Virus record (IMG/VR): IMGVR_UViG_3300015171_000034
Span: 1-23,139 of that record
Length of the DNA stretch: 23,139 bases
DNA from: a virus
Strand: one strand, 5' to 3'
Part shown: in pieces, positions 7,716 to 14,930 of the stretch
Position numbering within the stretch: the first letter of the stretch is position 1
Layout of the letters: every line of letters begins with the position of its first letter
The notes under the pieces: generated by a model
What the model saw: only the letters and a program-made list of their open reading frames with translations
Database searches by the model: none
What the model was told of the DNA's origin: nothing
Position numbers and translations under genes: made by a program

Positions 7716-8093
7716 ATGTCCGCATACGATTTCGGCAGCGGCCAGGTCACCACACTGGACCCGACCCGCACCGTCACCACCACCGGCAACCAGGCCGGCG
7801 TCGACGTCTCCGCCTACATCGGCGACGTCGCCGTCATGCTGGATGCCACGGCCGGCACCGGCACCACGCCGAGCAACACCGTCAAGCTGCAGGATTCGCC
7901 CGACAACAGCACCTTTACCGACGTCGTCGGCGGCGCGTTCGCCGGTCTCACCACCGTCGCCTCGCAGCAGAAGCTCAACATCAACGCTGACGCGCTCAAC
8001 AAGTACGTGCGCGTGGTTGACACCATTGCCGGTACCACGCCGAGCTATACCCGCTCGGTCACATTGATCGGCCGCAAGCAGGTATTCCCGTAA
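7716..8093 (+). CDS. probable capsid decoration or head-associated protein
   Basis: This is a 125-residue, Thr/Asp-rich, strand-dominated protein with no membrane segment. The pattern VKLQDSPDNSTFTDVVGGAF, then LNKYVRVVDTIAGTTPSYTRS and a closing VTLIGRKQVFP, is one I associate with conserved proteins found directly after the major capsid gene in siphophages. Decoration proteins (lambda gpD position) stabilise the expanded shell. A strong site, AAAGGAA, precedes the ATG. It stands alone between a hairpin and a strong terminator, so its dosage is likely set separately, as expected for a protein needed in hundreds of copies. The role is inferred from position and composition. Confidence 0.65.
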   Translation: MSAYDFGSGQVTTLDPTRTVTTTGNQAGVDVSAYIGDVAVMLDATAGTGTTPSNTVKLQDSPDNSTFTDVVGGAFAGLTTVASQQKLNINADALNKYVRVVDTIAGTTPSYTRSVTLIGRKQVFP

Positions 8094-8119
8094 CCGATTC
8101 GTTTCAGGCACATCGGGCA

Positions 8120-8159
8120 ACGGGCGCCGCGCCTCCTCCTTGCGGTGCCCGTTTTTTTT
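8120..8159 (+). terminator. strong intrinsic terminator after the decoration gene
   Basis: ACGGGC at 8120-8125 pairs with GCCCGT at 8147-8152, stacked on CCGC/GCGG (8127-8130 with 8142-8145). Eight T residues follow at 8152-8159. This is the clearest rho-independent terminator in the window. Confidence 0.9.
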
Positions 8160-8188
8160 CTCAACGAACAATCTCATCAGGAGATGCA

Positions 8189-8401
8189 ATGAAAACGTAC
8201 GACGTAGTTTCGCCGATCACGATCGGCAACCTCACTGTTTACACCGGTACCGTCAATCTCACCGACGAAGAGGCCGCGCCGCATGGCGACAAAATCAAGG
8301 TGAGCGAACTGCAAGCCCTGGAGGTTCCCGATGCGACTCAAGACCACGCTGAAAGCGCTGATGCAAGCGCCGATGCCGACGCTGGCGGCAGCAATGGGTA
8401 A
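8189..8401 (+). CDS. small conserved phage protein, head-tail region
   Basis: This gene encodes 70 residues behind a strong AGGAGA site. The first 40 residues (YDVVSPITIGNLTVYTG, then VNLTDEEAAPHGDKIKV) form a compact domain; the rest is an acidic Ala/Asp/Ser tail, probably disordered. The domain resembles that of the next gene: an aromatic start, a G-x-V-x-L strand, two or three acidic residues, Ala, and a closing HG-[DH]-[KR]-I. No function is known to me. Its place between the decoration and head-tail joining genes corresponds to lambda FI, but I see no further similarity to FI. Confidence 0.6.
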   Translation: MKTYDVVSPITIGNLTVYTGTVNLTDEEAAPHGDKIKVSELQALEVPDATQDHAESADASADADAGGSNG

Positions 8402-8582
8402 CCGTACCCGCGCCTACAGGGTCCGCGAGGGGTTCAGCCTGCGCCTGACCGAACGCGACATCCGTCAGGGCGGCCAGGTCGTTGAACTCGACGACGACCA
8501 GGCGAAAGAGCACGGCCACCGCATCGAGCCCGCGGCCAAGGACGAGGCAGTCAAAAAAGACGGCCAACGCGCCGCGGCCTGA
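8331..8582 (+). CDS. small basic phage protein, paralogue-like partner of the preceding gene
   Basis: The frame gives 83 residues from the ATG at 8331, which has GGAGG at 8320-8324. That start overlaps the preceding gene by 71 bases. A second ATG at 8397 overlaps the preceding stop codon (ATGggTAA) and would give 61 residues; the conserved-looking part begins there. The core YRVREGFSLRLTERDIRQGG, VVELDDDQAKEHGHRI matches the layout of the preceding gene's domain, suggesting duplication. A basic Lys-rich tail follows, in contrast to the acidic tail of its partner. Function unknown; probably a minor head or connector component. Confidence 0.6.
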   Translation: MRLKTTLKALMQAPMPTLAAAMGNRTRAYRVREGFSLRLTERDIRQGGQVVELDDDQAKEHGHRIEPAAKDEAVKKDGQRAAA

Positions 8583-8588
8583 CGCCTC

Positions 8589-8891
8589 GTGTTTGTCGAA
8601 AACCTTACGCCGTTTTTCAACGTTGGCGAGCATGCCACCCTGGGCATCTGGCTGCAGCAGGGCGCCGGCTCGCCCGTCAACGTTTACGGCATCTTCGAAA
8701 ACGAAGACAGCGACGCGTCGATCGGGCGCGTCGATATCGAGGGCAACTCGCCCCGGTTCCTGTGCCGCCTGGCCGACATTCCCCTGGTCAAGTTCGGCGA
8801 CACGCTCACGATCAACGGCGTGGTCTACAACGTGCAGGGCGGCCTCAAAGACGGCACCGGCGTGATCAACATCACGTTGCGCGAGCCGTGA
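8589..8891 (+). CDS. head-tail joining protein (lambda FII / gp-attach-like)
   Basis: It encodes 100 residues from a GTG start. The N-terminal NLTPFFNVGEHATLGIW and the closing IPLVKFGDTLTINGVVYNVQ, then GTGVINITLREP, match the small beta-barrel head-tail joining proteins related to lambda gpFII. These form the ring between portal/adaptor and tail terminator. The order (capsid, small proteins, this gene, tail terminator) agrees. No clear ribosome site precedes the GTG, so translation is probably coupled to the gene ending 7 bases upstream. A copy of the repeated palindrome starts right after the stop. Confidence 0.7.
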   Translation: MFVENLTPFFNVGEHATLGIWLQQGAGSPVNVYGIFENEDSDASIGRVDIEGNSPRFLCRLADIPLVKFGDTLTINGVVYNVQGGLKDGTGVINITLREP

Positions 8892-8907
8892 GTGCAGACG
8901 TCTGAGC
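8892..8907. repeat. palindrome GTGCAGACGTCTGAGC (copy 3, degenerate right arm)
   Basis: It starts on the base after the head-tail joining stop codon and ends one base before the gpU-like ATG, filling the whole intergenic gap. The first 13 bases fit the consensus; the right arm has decayed. Confidence 0.7.
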
Positions 8908-8908
8908 C

Positions 8909-9352
8909 ATGGCCGCCCACGTACGCAACCAGATCCGCGACGCCATCGTCGCGGCGGTCAGCAATCTGACCACGACCCAGACCCGCGTCTACAAGACGCG
9001 CGTGTTCGCGATGACCGACGACAACATCCCGGGCCTCACGATCTACACCGAAAACGAGACCTCGCAGGACATCAGCCTCGGATTCCCGCGTCTGCAGCGG
9101 CGCACGGTGACCGGCATCATCGAAGCTTACGGCAAGCTCGCGAGCGGCGTCGAAGACCAGCTCGACACCATCTGCAAGGAAGTGGAAATCGCCATCGCGG
9201 CCGACCCGACCCTGGGCGGCAAGTGCAAGGAGATCCACATCACCCAAACCGACATCAAGTTCGATGACCTCGACAAGGCCATCGGCTGTGCAGCGTTGAC
9301 CTGGCAGGCCTGGGTCGACGTGAAAGAAACGGACCCCTCGGTCCAGATCTGA
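8909..9352 (+). CDS. minor tail protein, gpU-like tail terminator
   Basis: It encodes 147 residues. An N-terminal helix (VRNQIRDAIVAAVSNL) is followed by YKTRVFAMTDDNIPGLTIYTENE, a central RRTVTGIIEAYG strand, a helix (VEDQLDTICKEVEIAIAADPTLGG), and an ending KFDDLDKAIGCAALTWQA. This is the usual layout of gpU-like proteins that cap the tail tube at the length set by the tape measure and then bind the head. It is the right length and lies just before the tail tube gene. The intergenic space is the palindrome, and no ribosome site is visible. In lambda the gene before U is Z; no such gene is found here. Confidence 0.78.
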   Translation: MAAHVRNQIRDAIVAAVSNLTTTQTRVYKTRVFAMTDDNIPGLTIYTENETSQDISLGFPRLQRRTVTGIIEAYGKLASGVEDQLDTICKEVEIAIAADPTLGGKCKEIHITQTDIKFDDLDKAIGCAALTWQAWVDVKETDPSVQI

Positions 9353-9372
9353 GTTTCCCGTTGTTTTCGACC

Positions 9373-9393
9373 GCAGCCTGGCGCTGCCATTTT
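9373..9393 (+). terminator. weak hairpin before the tail tube gene
   Basis: GCAGC at 9373-9377 and GCTGC at 9383-9387 form a 5-bp stem with a short downstream TTTT (9390-9393). The position (end of one gene, start of the highly expressed tube gene) is suggestive but the stem is short. Confidence 0.25.
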
Positions 9394-9407
9394 GAGGAGC
9401 ATTACAA

Positions 9408-10586
9408 ATGACACTCGCAATTACCTCACGCGTACGGATGCGCCAGGCGGTGGAAACCACCTTCGGAGTGATCCCGGTCGCCGGCAATAACAAGTCGCTG
9501 CGCATCATCGGCGAGTCCCTCAAGGACAACATCGTCAAGACGCAGAGCAAGGAGATCCGCAACGACCGGCAGATCTCCGATCTCATCCTTTCCGACCGCC
9601 AAGCCGCCGGCGGCATCCAGTTCGAGCTGTCGTACAAGGAATATGACGACTTCATCGAAGCCGCGCTGCAGGGCTCGTGGGCCACCAACCAGATCAATCC
9701 AACCAGCCCGCAGACCATCACCGCAACCATCACCCTCGGCACCACGGTGACCGCCTCGGCCGGCACGCCGTTTCTCAATATCGTCGCTGGCCAGTGGCTC
9801 AAATTCTCCGGCTTCTCCACGCCGGCGAATAACGGCTACTTCCAGGTGGCCTCGTTCACGTCCAGCACCGTGCTGGTGTTCGCCGCGGCCACGTTCACCA
9901 ACGAAGGCCCGACCTCCAGCGTCATCGTTTCCGGCTCGCGCCTCACCAACGGCACCACCAACCGTTCTTTCACGCTGGAAAAGGAATTCAACGACGTCGC
10001 GCAGTTCATCGCCTTCCGCGGCATGACGGTCGGCAAGCTCGCGCTGCAGTTCGGCGCCGGGCAGGTGGTCACCGGCTCGATCGACTTCAACGGCAAGGAC
10101 GGCCAGACGCCGACTGCCGTGACCGCGATGCCTGGCGTCACTGCCGCAAGCCAGACCTTCGATGTGATGAACTGTGTCAGCGGCATCGCCAACATCCTGG
10201 AAGGCGGCGTTGCCCTTGTGAGCACCTACGCCAAGTCGCTGTCGTTCGAAATCAATAACAACCTGCGCGACCAGGACAGCGTCGGCAACCTCGGCGCGAT
10301 CGGCGTCGGCTCGGGCCAGTGCATGGTCACCGGCAAGATCGACGTGTACTTCGCCGACGCCACGTACTACAACAAATTCACCAGCAACACCAACACCAGC
10401 CTCTCGCTGCGTACCGTCGATTCGTCCGGCAACGGCTACATCTGGACGTTCCCGAAAGTGCGGTATTCCGACGCGACCGTCGTCGCCGGCGGCATCAACC
10501 AGGACGTCATGGCCTCGCTCACGTGGGAAGCCATCATGGACGCCACCACCGGCAAGACCATCATCGTCGACCGCGTCGGCGCATAG
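9408..10586 (+). CDS. major tail tube protein (phage tail tube family)
   Basis: Its product polymerises around the tape measure to form the tail tube. The N-terminus (ITSRVRMRQAVETTFGVIP, then LRIIGESLKDNIVKTQSKEI, then GGIQFELSYKEYDDFIEAAL) and the end (DATVVAGGINQDVMASLTWEAIMD) are typical of large siphophage tube proteins. The middle, residues about 100-180, contains an extra Thr/Ser-rich beta segment (AGTPFLNIVAGQWLKFSGF, then GYFQVASFTSSTVLVFAAAT) that could be a surface-exposed domain. At 392 residues it is longer than lambda gpV (246). GAGGAG precedes the ATG with good spacing. Confidence 0.88.
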   Translation: MTLAITSRVRMRQAVETTFGVIPVAGNNKSLRIIGESLKDNIVKTQSKEIRNDRQISDLILSDRQAAGGIQFELSYKEYDDFIEAALQGSWATNQINPTSPQTITATITLGTTVTASAGTPFLNIVAGQWLKFSGFSTPANNGYFQVASFTSSTVLVFAAATFTNEGPTSSVIVSGSRLTNGTTNRSFTLEKEFNDVAQFIAFRGMTVGKLALQFGAGQVVTGSIDFNGKDGQTPTAVTAMPGVTAASQTFDVMNCVSGIANILEGGVALVSTYAKSLSFEINNNLRDQDSVGNLGAIGVGSGQCMVTGKIDVYFADATYYNKFTSNTNTSLSLRTVDSSGNGYIWTFPKVRYSDATVVAGGINQDVMASLTWEAIMDATTGKTIIVDRVGA

Positions 10587-10699
10587 GTCACCAGACCCGG
10601 TGTGGCTAGGGCAACCGAAAAGCGGTTTCTCCTGAGCCGCCTGCCGCACCGGTTTCAAATTCAGGACGCATTTTCCAAATTCACGATCAGGAGATCGCA

Positions 10700-11119
10700 G
10701 TGGACATCAAGGCAAGTTTTGCAACCAATCCCGCGCTGGAACTCAATGGCGCCTGGGTCGATATCGGCGACGGCTCTTCGGTTCTCGTCGCGCGCAACGG
10801 CAACAAGAATTCCCGCGCGCTCAGCAAGCAGCTCGTGGCGCCGCACAAAGTCGCGCTGCGCAACGACAAGCTGCCCGACGACGTCCTGGAGAAAATCACC
10901 ATCCAGGTGATGGCGCAGACCATCCTGCTCGACTGGAAGGGCATCGACGAAGCCGGCCAGCCGGTTCCGTACACCGTCGAGAACGCCAGGCGGCTGCTGA
11001 CCGACTATCCGGATTTCCGCGACCAGGTGAGCGGGATTGCGAGCGACATGCGCAATTACCAGGACCAGGAAGAGGCCGAAGCCGCAAAAAACTTCTCGAC
11101 TGCCTCCTCTGGAACCTAG
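10700..11119 (+). CDS. tail assembly chaperone, zero-frame product (lambda gpG analogue)
   Basis: It lies between the tail tube and tape measure genes, where lambda-like phages encode the chaperone that keeps the tape measure soluble and recruits tube subunits. The GTG start has AGGAGA at 10690-10695. The 139-residue product ends shortly after an A-rich stretch (EEAEAAKN) that contains a slippery heptamer. Segments such as DKLPDDVLEKITIQVMAQTI and VENARRLLTDYPDFRDQVSG fit the helical style of such chaperones, but identity rests mainly on position and on the frameshift. Confidence 0.82.
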   Translation: MDIKASFATNPALELNGAWVDIGDGSSVLVARNGNKNSRALSKQLVAPHKVALRNDKLPDDVLEKITIQVMAQTILLDWKGIDEAGQPVPYTVENARRLLTDYPDFRDQVSGIASDMRNYQDQEEAEAAKNFSTASSGT

Positions 11120-11406
11120 AGTGGGGCAGTCAAGTAGAGTTTCTGCAGAAACTGCCGGGGCCGCTCGCCCTGGCGCTCGCCAATCAGCCGGAACTCTGGC
11201 CTGAAAACGTCGAGGTTTTCGAGGCGTTTTTCCAGTTAAGCGAGTCCCGGCCCGATGGTTTCAACGGCGCCGGCGCCATCACCGTCGCTGAAATCCTCGC
11301 GTACTGCGAGCTGTTGGAAGTCGACGGCCGCGAAGCGTTCTTCCGCTGCATCCGCGCCATGGATGCAGCGTTTCTCAAATTCGTCGCCAGCAGGAAACCG
11401 AGGTAA
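10700..11406 (+). CDS. tail assembly chaperone, -1 frameshift product (lambda gpGT analogue)
   Basis: Slipping back one base at A AAA AAC (11086-11092) moves the ribosome into a frame that is open to a TAA at 11404-11406. This adds 104 residues and gives a 235-residue fusion. The downstream frame has no useful ATG, GTG or TTG, so it can hardly be translated alone. Yet it reads as a good protein, with WPENVEVFEAFFQLSESRPD, ITVAEILAYCELLEVDGREA and FRCIRAMDAAFLKF, similar to C-terminal chaperone parts in other phages. Its stop lies 4 bases before the tape measure ATG. In lambda the T part binds the tape measure; the same is inferred here. Confidence 0.82.
11086..11131 (+). other. programmed -1 frameshift site with downstream stem-loop
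   Basis: The heptamer A AAA AAC occupies 11086-11092 in the exact zero-frame phasing required (X XXY YYZ). After a 5-base spacer, GACTGCC at 11098-11104 pairs perfectly with GGCAGTC at 11125-11131. Inside, CTCTGG (11107-11112) can pair with CTAGAG (11116-11121, one G-U pair) around a 3-base loop. The zero-frame stop TAG (11117-11119) is within the structure. This is the standard architecture for -1 frameshifting. Confidence 0.88.
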
Positions 11407-11409
11407 GCC

Positions 11410-14400
11410 ATGGCCGATGTCGCTGAATTTCGAATCACCGCCAAGGATGAAACGGCGGCGGCGTTCGAGTCGATGAAAAAGAACGTCGGCGACCTGATCG
11501 GCGGCGTGGGCTCGCTGCAGGGAGCGTTTGCCACGCTTGCCGGGGTGCTCGCGGGCGGCGCATTCGGGGTGATGATCAAAAGCACCATCGACTCGATGAA
11601 CGAGCTGCACAAGCTCGCGCTGCAGGCCGGGGTCACTGTCGACGCGCTCTCCGCGCTGAAAACGGTCGCCAAGCTCTCGGGCACGGATCTGGAAACCGTT
11701 GCCGGTGGTCTCGGCAAGCTGTCGAAAAGCATGTTGGAGACTGTTCAGGGAACGGGCAAGGCGACAAAGGCTTTCTCCGATCTCGGCCTGTCGGTGGTCG
11801 ACAGCAGCGGCCAGCTCAAAAAGAGCGATGACTTCATGCTTGAGGTCGCGATCACGCTCGATGGCATGTCGAACAAGACGCAGCAAGTCGCGTACGCGCA
11901 GCAGATTTTCGGAAAGTCCGGTGCGGCGCTGTTGCCGATGTTGCATGACCTGGCGGAAGTGGGGCTCGGGCAAGCCAAGGTCACGGCCGAGCAGGCCGAG
12001 CAGGCGCACCAGGCGGAAATGAGTTTTGCCAAGCTCGCGGGTCGCAGCCAGGCCTACAAGGTCATCATCACGGGTGAATTGCTGCCGGCGCTGAATGACC
12101 TGCTCTCAACATTTCTCGCCGCGACCGGTGGAGCCGGCAGTTTGACCGAAACCATCAAGAACATGGCCAACGACGGCACGCTCGCTAGTTGGGCGCGCAC
12201 GGGCGCGGAATCCATGGCATTCCTGGTCGACGCGGTGACAGGTGTCAAGAATGCGTTCGTGCTGTGGGCGAATGTCTACGTTCGAATCGTCGGAGAGATC
12301 AAGTTCGCGGCTCAGGCCGCCCTGTTGGTAATCGAGAGTGTTGCTTCCCGGAAGTGGAAGGGTGCCGAGATATCGGCCGTGCTCGCGGAACGGGATGCGT
12401 TCGTTCAGGCGCAAAAAGACGAAATGGCGTCGATGCTGGAGAAAGAGACCTTCAGCGACCAGCTCACACGCAAGATAATCGACAGCCAAAACAGAGAGAT
12501 CGACCAAGCGCTCTACGGTGAAGAAAAGGTCAAGAACGCGTACGAGGTCACGACCAAGGCCGTCAAGGACAAGAAGGACGCCTATGACCAAATGGCGAAT
12601 AGCCTCGGCAAGGAAACGGCGAAACTGACTGCGGAAATTGCCAGTCTGCAAACCTACGGCACCAGCTTGGTGTCCACCAAGGAGGCAGAGGCGGCATTCA
12701 TGCTCACCACAGTGAGTCGCTCGGATGCGGAAGCGAAGGCAATCCTGCAGTCTGCGAAAAATGTTGACTCGCTGGTTGAGATGGAGAAAGGGCTCAAGGC
12801 GAACGTAGAGGCGAACAAGAAACATGTGGAGGCCCTTGCCGCTAGCGTAAAAGCTGTCGAGGATCGTATCGATGTCGAAAAACGCGCAATCGATACATTC
12901 GGATTGTCACGTGACGGCGTTATCGCGTACGACATCGCGCAGCTGGAAGAGGAACGAAACAAAAAATCAGGGATAACCGGCACAGAAACCGAGATTCGGA
13001 CAATTGATCTAAAGATTCAGAAGCTACGCGAGTTAACCGGTTACGTGCAGCAGCACGAGTATTTGGATGAGCTGAAAAAACAGCACGAACAAGAGCTCAA
13101 AATGTGGGACGAGCAGGTCAAGTCGATTGACTCGATGTTCCGCAGCGGCTGGGACAAGATGATCACCACCGGCCGCGGCTCCTGGGAGCAGATGACGCAC
13201 GATCTCAAGGACACCTTCAAGAAGGTCGTCGCCGACGAGATCTACAAGATGTTCGTCAAGCCCATTGTGCTGAACTTGGTCGCGAATGCGGCGGGTTCCA
13301 TGGGGCTGAACGGACTCGCCAATGCCGCAACGGCCGCTGGCGGCGGTTCCGGCGGTCTGGGTTCGCTCATCAGTACCGGGTCAAGCCTGTATAGCGGACT
13401 CAATAGCCTGTCCGGTGGGGGGGGCTTCCTCGGCTCGATAATCGGTTCATCGGGATATGCTGTGGGTGGCCAGGCGGCTACAGCGCTGACGATGGGCGGG
13501 ACTGAGGCCGGCGCAATCGCGGCGGGTGTTGGCGAGGGTACCGGATTGCTGGGCATGGCGTCAGGCACTGGAGCTCTCGGCGCGCTCGGCCCGATCGGCC
13601 TCGCGATCGGCGGCATCGCCTTGCTCGCCTCGATCTTCGGCGGCAGCGGCGGCCGCACCAAGGATGAGACCTGGCTCGGCGGCAAGGTCACCAACGGCGT
13701 CACCGCGATCAACGGCGTGCCGAATGCGCCGCTCTCGGGGAACTCGGACGCGGCGGGCATGACCTCGCTCATCCAGGGCATGGGGTCGACCTACACCAGC
13801 CTCGCGCAATCGCTCGGTATCGGCACCGTCGCCGGCATGGGCTTCTCCGCCGGCTTCGAAGACAACAACATGCGCATCACCGGCGGCGGCGGCGACTACA
13901 ACCAGGTGGTCGGCGGATCCGGACGCGACGGCCCCGGCATTTTCAATTCGATGGACATCGACCGGAACGACAAGGCCGGCATCGCGCTGGGCATCAGCCG
14001 GGCGATCCTGATGGGGCTCAAGGACTCGAACCTGCCGGACGAGCTCAAGGGCATCTTCAACGCCGCGATCCCGGCGAGCATGTCCAAGGACGCGATCGAC
14101 CAGCTGCTGTCGTTCGCCGGCGCGATCAAGGCGGTCGGCGACTACGTCAAGGCCGATCCCATGAAGGCCTATACGGATTCGGTAGCCACCGCGTCCAACA
14201 CGCTGATGGGCGCCTGGCAGAAACAGGGCGACGCGATCAAGACGCTGGCCACAAATTTCGACGGATCGACCACGGCGTCAAGAGACCTCTCGACGGCGCT
14301 CGGCACGCGCTACCAGACTGAGCTGCAGCTTGTGGCGCAGATCCAGGGGGCGCTGCAATCGACCAAAGCGATGTTCGCCTCCGACATTCAAGCCATTCAG

Positions 14401-14907
14401 TACGCGCAGATGTCGCCGGACCAGCAGCGTACTTCCCTGCTCACGCAGGAGGCACAGCTTAAGCAGCAGCTTGGGAGTGCCACCGATCCAACGCAGATCA
14501 ATGATCTCGCAACGCAGCTCCGCAACATTATTAACCAGGAGGTCAGTCTCGCGGGCGGCGCCGGCGCACTGTCGTCTTCGCAGGCGGCCGGCGTGATTGC
14601 CGATCTCAAGGGCGTGTCTGATCTTGTTTCGGGGCAACTGACGGCCGCGCAGAAACTGGTGACCGACGCCCACAACGTGAACCTGCCGGATTCGATTGCC
14701 AAGAGCATCAGCGATGCCATGGCCGCCGCTGCAAAAGCCTATGCGGATGCGGCAAATACGACGAATAGTGCAGCGACGACCTTAAGCACCGCCGCCGGCA
14801 TCATCAAGGCGAACGCCGGACAAGGGGCGATCGATACGAAAGCGATTGTCGACGCAATTGGGAATCTCCATGAAGGCGTCGTCGTCGCCGTCGCCACCGG
14901 CGGCTGA
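11410..14907 (+). CDS. tape measure protein
   Basis: This is the longest gene here (1165 residues). Its length sets tail length; the protein fills the tube and leaves with the DNA on infection. The N-terminal part (VAEFRITAKDETAAAFESMK, then a hydrophobic GAFATLAGVLAGGAFGVMI at about 40-58) is typical. A helical, charged middle follows (residues about 300-590, many Lys/Glu heptad-like stretches). Then comes a Gly/Ala-rich zone with a hydrophobic stretch around 715-745 (LGALGPIGLAIGGIALLASI), and a Gln/Ala-rich helical C-terminus. GAGG precedes the ATG. Base and codon use in about 12,550-13,130 looks less GC-rich than the flanks, hinting at mosaic origin. A lambda-like tail would be roughly 1.5 Angstrom per residue, or about 170 nm; this is an estimate from the family rule. 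Confidence 0.93.
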   Translation: MADVAEFRITAKDETAAAFESMKKNVGDLIGGVGSLQGAFATLAGVLAGGAFGVMIKSTIDSMNELHKLALQAGVTVDALSALKTVAKLSGTDLETVAGGLGKLSKSMLETVQGTGKATKAFSDLGLSVVDSSGQLKKSDDFMLEVAITLDGMSNKTQQVAYAQQIFGKSGAALLPMLHDLAEVGLGQAKVTAEQAEQAHQAEMSFAKLAGRSQAYKVIITGELLPALNDLLSTFLAATGGAGSLTETIKNMANDGTLASWARTGAESMAFLVDAVTGVKNAFVLWANVYVRIVGEIKFAAQAALLVIESVASRKWKGAEISAVLAERDAFVQAQKDEMASMLEKETFSDQLTRKIIDSQNREIDQALYGEEKVKNAYEVTTKAVKDKKDAYDQMANSLGKETAKLTAEIASLQTYGTSLVSTKEAEAAFMLTTVSRSDAEAKAILQSAKNVDSLVEMEKGLKANVEANKKHVEALAASVKAVEDRIDVEKRAIDTFGLSRDGVIAYDIAQLEEERNKKSGITGTETEIRTIDLKIQKLRELTGYVQQHEYLDELKKQHEQELKMWDEQVKSIDSMFRSGWDKMITTGRGSWEQMTHDLKDTFKKVVADEIYKMFVKPIVLNLVANAAGSMGLNGLANAATAAGGGSGGLGSLISTGSSLYSGLNSLSGGGGFLGSIIGSSGYAVGGQAATALTMGGTEAGAIAAGVGEGTGLLGMASGTGALGALGPIGLAIGGIALLASIFGGSGGRTKDETWLGGKVTNGVTAINGVPNAPLSGNSDAAGMTSLIQGMGSTYTSLAQSLGIGTVAGMGFSAGFEDNNMRITGGGGDYNQVVGGSGRDGPGIFNSMDIDRNDKAGIALGISRAILMGLKDSNLPDELKGIFNAAIPASMSKDAIDQLLSFAGAIKAVGDYVKADPMKAYTDSVATASNTLMGAWQKQGDAIKTLATNFDGSTTASRDLSTALGTRYQTELQLVAQIQGALQSTKAMFASDIQAIQYAQMSPDQQRTSLLTQEAQLKQQLGSATDPTQINDLATQLRNIINQEVSLAGGAGALSSSQAAGVIADLKGVSDLVSGQLTAAQKLVTDAHNVNLPDSIAKSISDAMAAAAKAYADAANTTNSAATTLSTAAGIIKANAGQGAIDTKAIVDAIGNLHEGVVVAVATGG

Positions 14908-14914
14908 GCCGCCA

Positions 14915-14930
14915 GTGCAGACGTCTGCAT
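14915..14930. repeat. palindromic 16-mer GTGCAGACGTCTGCAT (copy 4)
   Basis: This copy fills most of the gap between the tape measure stop (14905-14907) and the next gene. Its last two bases are the first two of that gene's ATG (14929-14931). Only the final base departs from a perfect palindrome. Confidence 0.8.

Noticed and set aside
10608-10641. AACCG/CGGTT hairpin between the tail tube and chaperone genes as a terminator
   Set aside because: The stem is 5 bp with an A-rich loop and no T tract.
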